The notes below the pieces were generated by a model that searched no databases, was not told the DNA's origin, and saw only the letters and a program-made list of their open reading frames with translations. A program made the position numbers and the translations under genes. Positions 60,926-64,000 of a stretch of 64,000 bases of DNA are shown here, in pieces (within the stretch, counting starts at the first letter, position 1; every line of letters starts with the position of its first letter). Source of the stretch: Tritrichomonas foetus (lineage: Eukaryota; Parabasalia; Tritrichomonadida; Tritrichomonadidae); the NCBI GenBank assembly GCA_001839685.1, contig MLAK01000627.1:41848-105847 (forward strand), given 5' to 3'.

Positions 60926-63900
60926 TTAAAGCAGATCTCTTAACAAAAATTTGAGATTTTGATAATAAGAATAAATTACAGGATGTTCTGGATTTTCACT
61001 TTCAAGATAAGTTTTTAATATCTTCAACAATGATTCAGGGTTCGATTTTATGAATTCATTTATTTCATTAACTTCACTATTTTGATTTGTTTCATGATCT
61101 TGAATAAGTTTTGGGGAAATTCTGAGTAAATCATTTACAAAAGGGGCAAGTCTTAAAAATGTATCATTTGAAACAATAATTGGTGATTGAAGATGCATTT
61201 CTAATTGTGCAAACAAAGAAGATGTACAGCCAACACTCTCTGAAAAATATCGTGTAATATATGGTTGAATAGATGCTCTCATAAAGCTAATAAAAGGAAT
61301 AAAAATGGATTTTTCATGATTCGTTGATGTTAAAATGCTCAACATGATAACTATACGAACAATATAGAGGGCCTTATTAGGAATAGTTTTAAATGCAAGA
61401 AATATCAATTGCAAAAGGCTGTGTGACGATGAAATCTTATTTTTAATGATATTTAAAGCTAATGTATAAAGCCATTTATGGCCAACAGAGGTAAATAATG
61501 CAATCATTGCTGTCGAATATCGTGTTTTCTTTTTAAATAAATAATGAAGTGGTGTAACAGATGCTTCAGCGAAGAATAATGATCTAAGTAAAAAGTCAAG
61601 ACGCTTATTAGCTAGAAATATCTCAAATACAGATCGTGCAAGTGAGGTTTTCAATTGACAGCAGTTTAAGAGTGAAATGGTTAAAATCAAGTTTGGAGAA
61701 ATAATTTGTTCTAATGTTGTTTGACAATCAACACTAATTATTCTTAAAAATGCAGGAAGAATTAATATACTATCGTTATGACTTAATTCTGTCAAAACAT
61801 TATGCCATTTCTCAGCATTGTCAGAATAAAACTTGAAAATTCTTTTTTCATTTTTGATAATTTCTATTTCTACATTTTTATGGACAGAAAATGTGCAGCC
61901 TTTAATATCAATTTCATTATTTGCATCATTTGTTCTAAGAACGCCATCTAAGGTTAGAACAGCAGTGATAAAACATGGTTTTTGCTTACTAATTCTTTTG
62001 TAAGATATTAAGCTTTGAAATATTACAAAGTGAGAAATATTATAAGTTGATAAAGGTGCTAAAACTGGATTTTCATGTATAAATGTTTTTGCATACATAA
62101 GAATATATTCTTGACGGTTCGAAGGATTAATAGATTGCAGTTGTTTCTCTATTGGATCAAGAATTTTTTGTATAATAGGAGACATTCGACTAAACGGAAA
62201 AGCAAGAGATGAGTATAACTTACTGAGACTAAATCCAGAATCATTTGAGCCGATTTCGTCATCTGATGATATTCTTGTAGAAAGTGGTAAATCTGTAGCG
62301 TTATCATTAATGATAATATTGAAAATGGGACCTGATTTCTCTTTGCTAGAGTTAATATCACCATTGTTGAAGATTTCTTGATGGTTACATTTAAGGATAC
62401 CTGTATCAGGTTCTTTTTGGCTATTGGAATGATGATGAAGAGCATGATTAGGGGATTGGATACTACGTTTGCCATCAGGATTAGAAAAGTATATTGTTTG
62501 AATATCGGGTCGAGATAAATCTGTCTTTGATAAAGAGAAAACAGCTGAATTATCATTTATCAGAGTATTTCGATCTTCAAATGTTTCGGAAAAATCATCT
62601 GGTGTTTGTTCTTGAATCCATTTAACACTATCTTTAGATCGATTATGTCTCTCATTGTGTTGCAAGAAGTGTTCATCATCTTGGTTGTCTGGATGAGTAA
62701 ACATTACTTTTCTATCCTGATACTTTGGTGTATTTATGGGTGAGTGAGATTTTTTAAGAAGGGAATTGTTATCATTCATTTGAACGTAATTATCATGAGA
62801 GCTATCAAAAAATGACTTTGAATGGTAGCTATTAGATGAAAGCATGTCATTATGATGTTTTGAAGAAGAGGATAAATAGTTTTTATGATGCGATCTTTTA
62901 TGATGCAATCTATTATGATTATTTGTGTCAGAGTAAGCAAGTTCAGCATCATGGTGCAATTTTTCTATATATGCTTTGTAAAAGTTTATTAAATCTGGTT
63001 GACTTTTCGAAATAATTTCTTTTCTTTGAAGTTTGGAATTCGATAATTTTCGACTTTCAGATGAATTATGATAAGATTTATGACTATATTCCATTTCTTC
63101 AGATTCGATTGGAGAATGATGTGATTTTGAATGATTTTGATGATGGGAATCAGAACTAGAGTGAAGATCATCAGTGCCAGAATCTTTTTGCCTATGATTA
63201 TGCCTTTGACGAATCGTATTTTTTCTTTGACTACTGATAAAACTATCACTCAAAAAGCATTTTTCATGAGTTCTATAGTGTAATTTGTGATGTTTATGTG
63301 AATATGTGTGCTCATTCTGTGCATTATGATAATCTTTTCGTTTCAATTTTGATGATTCACTGGAGATATTAGTGCCATTTTTCCAGCTTTGAATGGAAAT
63401 TGGAGAATAGCTACTACTAGCAATTAAATCTCTTGTTCCATGAGATAACTTCCCAATTTCATGAAATCTCTCAGTTTGATGATTTCTTTTGAAATGGTTC
63501 TTTTGCTTGTTATCGGAATATGATTCATTACTCTGATGTAACTGGTTTTCTATAATTCCATTTGATATATCAGAATCAACGTATGAGTTTTCTGATAGAC
63601 TAGAACCAGCGGAATTAACTTTGATGTAGTTGTGATATTTTAGGCGTAAATGCGGATTTTTGATTTTGGAAATGTTTTGATGGTTTATGTGAACATTAGA
63701 GTTTTGAGAAAGTTGAAGATGATTATTGTTTTGTTTATTTTGATGTTGAAAAAAGGAGGGACTATGAGTGTCAAGGGAATTTGAATTGCTTTGGTGAGCG
63801 AATTCACTAGTGTTCAGGGTGGAACATTGATACTCATCAAATGAATTTATAAGAGAGGATTTCTTCGATCTCTTAGGTTTGTGAGTTCGTTTGCCTTTCT

Positions 63901-64000
63901 TAATCTTTTGAATTCGTTTCTTAGGTTTACCAGTATTCGCATCAATTTCATTAGGTTCTTCAATCTCTTCTTCTTCATAATAATATTCATCTTCATCTTC
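60926..64000 (-). CDS. PH and RasGAP-like domain protein, 5' end beyond the window
   Basis: The frame is open without a stop from the right edge (64000) to the stop at 60926, more than 1020 residues, and no ATG occurs in the first 220 codons, so the start lies outside. The visible N-terminal part is acidic, then Lys-rich (TGKPKKRIQKIKKGKRTHK), then a long His/Ser/Asn-rich low-complexity region to about 62280. A PH-like domain follows (about 62040-61770, ending FYSDNAEKWHNVLTEL). The C-terminal helical domain (about 61670-61040) resembles RasGAP: LHYLFKKKTRYSTAMIAL and VGHKWLYTLALNII match the TLFR-x-x-x-LAS and VG-xYL-x-x-L pattern, with FLRLAPFV near the end. Where RasGAP has the arginine finger (FR) this protein has FK, so GAP activity is doubtful. 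The RasGAP assignment is moderate. Confidence 0.55.
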   Translation of the reverse strand, partial: EDEDEYYYEEEEIEEPNEIDANTGKPKKRIQKIKKGKRTHKPKRSKKSSLINSFDEYQCSTLNTSEFAHQSNSNSLDTHSPSFFQHQNKQNNNHLQLSQNSNVHINHQNISKIKNPHLRLKYHNYIKVNSAGSSLSENSYVDSDISNGIIENQLHQSNESYSDNKQKNHFKRNHQTERFHEIGKLSHGTRDLIASSSYSPISIQSWKNGTNISSESSKLKRKDYHNAQNEHTYSHKHHKLHYRTHEKCFLSDSFISSQRKNTIRQRHNHRQKDSGTDDLHSSSDSHHQNHSKSHHSPIESEEMEYSHKSYHNSSESRKLSNSKLQRKEIISKSQPDLINFYKAYIEKLHHDAELAYSDTNNHNRLHHKRSHHKNYLSSSSKHHNDMLSSNSYHSKSFFDSSHDNYVQMNDNNSLLKKSHSPINTPKYQDRKVMFTHPDNQDDEHFLQHNERHNRSKDSVKWIQEQTPDDFSETFEDRNTLINDNSAVFSLSKTDLSRPDIQTIYFSNPDGKRSIQSPNHALHHHSNSQKEPDTGILKCNHQEIFNNGDINSSKEKSGPIFNIIINDNATDLPLSTRISSDDEIGSNDSGFSLSKLYSSLAFPFSRMSPIIQKILDPIEKQLQSINPSNRQEYILMYAKTFIHENPVLAPLSTYNISHFVIFQSLISYKRISKQKPCFITAVLTLDGVLRTNDANNEIDIKGCTFSVHKNVEIEIIKNEKRIFKFYSDNAEKWHNVLTELSHNDSILILPAFLRIISVDCQTTLEQIISPNLILTISLLNCCQLKTSLARSVFEIFLANKRLDFLLRSLFFAEASVTPLHYLFKKKTRYSTAMIALFTSVGHKWLYTLALNIIKNKISSSHSLLQLIFLAFKTIPNKALYIVRIVIMLSILTSTNHEKSIFIPFISFMRASIQPYITRYFSESVGCTSSLFAQLEMHLQSPIIVSNDTFLRLAPFVNDLLRISPKLIQDHETNQNSEVNEINEFIKSNPESLLKILKTYLESENPEHPVIYSYYQNLKFLLRDLL

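Noticed and set aside
60926..63346. A start at 63346 for the PH/RasGAP-like gene
   Set aside because: The codon there is TTG and the frame stays open, with protein-like composition, to the right edge of the window, so the gene begins outside.

Overview
This window looks like nuclear DNA of a trichomonad parabasalid, most likely Tritrichomonas foetus or a close relative. The grounds are: AT-rich intergenic DNA; genes that are almost all single long reading frames; a 25-nt intron with trichomonad splice signals (GTATG... and CTAACA..CAG) in an ARL3 gene; TCA-Py-(T/A) initiator motifs just upstream of several start codons; and a trichomonad-style gene set (BspA-like leucine-rich surface protein, many-membrane-span cyclase-type protein, small Myb protein, PP1-like phosphatases, low-complexity inserts inside kinase and phosphatase domains). 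No rRNA, tRNA or CRISPR was recognised. Species is an inference from style, not from an alignment.

Layout. 0-5.3 kb: an ARM-like protein, a compact YbaK-type tRNA deacylase, a ubiquilin-like UBL/UBA protein and the spliced ARL3. 5.3-7.6 kb: gene-poor, with a 510-bp element carrying terminal inverted repeats and an 8-bp target duplication, then a decayed gene relic. 7.6-19.9 kb: MATE transporter, 1398-aa cyclase-like membrane protein whose catalytic domain looks dead, a basic hypothetical protein, a PP1-like phosphatase with a 170-residue insert, and ethanolamine-phosphate cytidylyltransferase. 20-33.5 kb (minus strand): a beta-helix surface protein broken by one frameshift and one stop, a 2404-aa golgin with a GRIP-like C-terminus, a PTH2-like protein without its catalytic motif, and a BspA-like protein. 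33.5-42 kb: a decayed region, a second PP1-like phosphatase, an ATCATC satellite, a TM9SF-like protein and an importin/exportin-type protein. 42.8-53.3 kb: coiled-coil protein, Mob1, a divergent GH47 mannosidase, IFT139/TTC21, and a small UBL protein. 53.3-64 kb: more relics, an R2R3-type Myb protein, a DYRK kinase, and the C-terminal part of a PH/RasGAP-like protein that runs off the right edge.

The genes are scattered housekeeping and signalling genes rather than a cluster. Themes are membrane traffic (ARL3, golgin, TM9SF-like, GH47), flagellum (IFT139, ARL3), signalling (PP1-like x2, DYRK, Mob1, RasGAP-like, cyclase-like) and cell surface (BspA-like, beta-helix). I did not find a convincing new multi-gene system. 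The most distinctive points are the inverted-repeat element, the ARL3 micro-intron, several likely pseudoenzymes (cyclase, PTH2, GH47, RasGAP), a 302-bp perfect duplication inside the golgin gene, and widespread decayed coding relics between genes.
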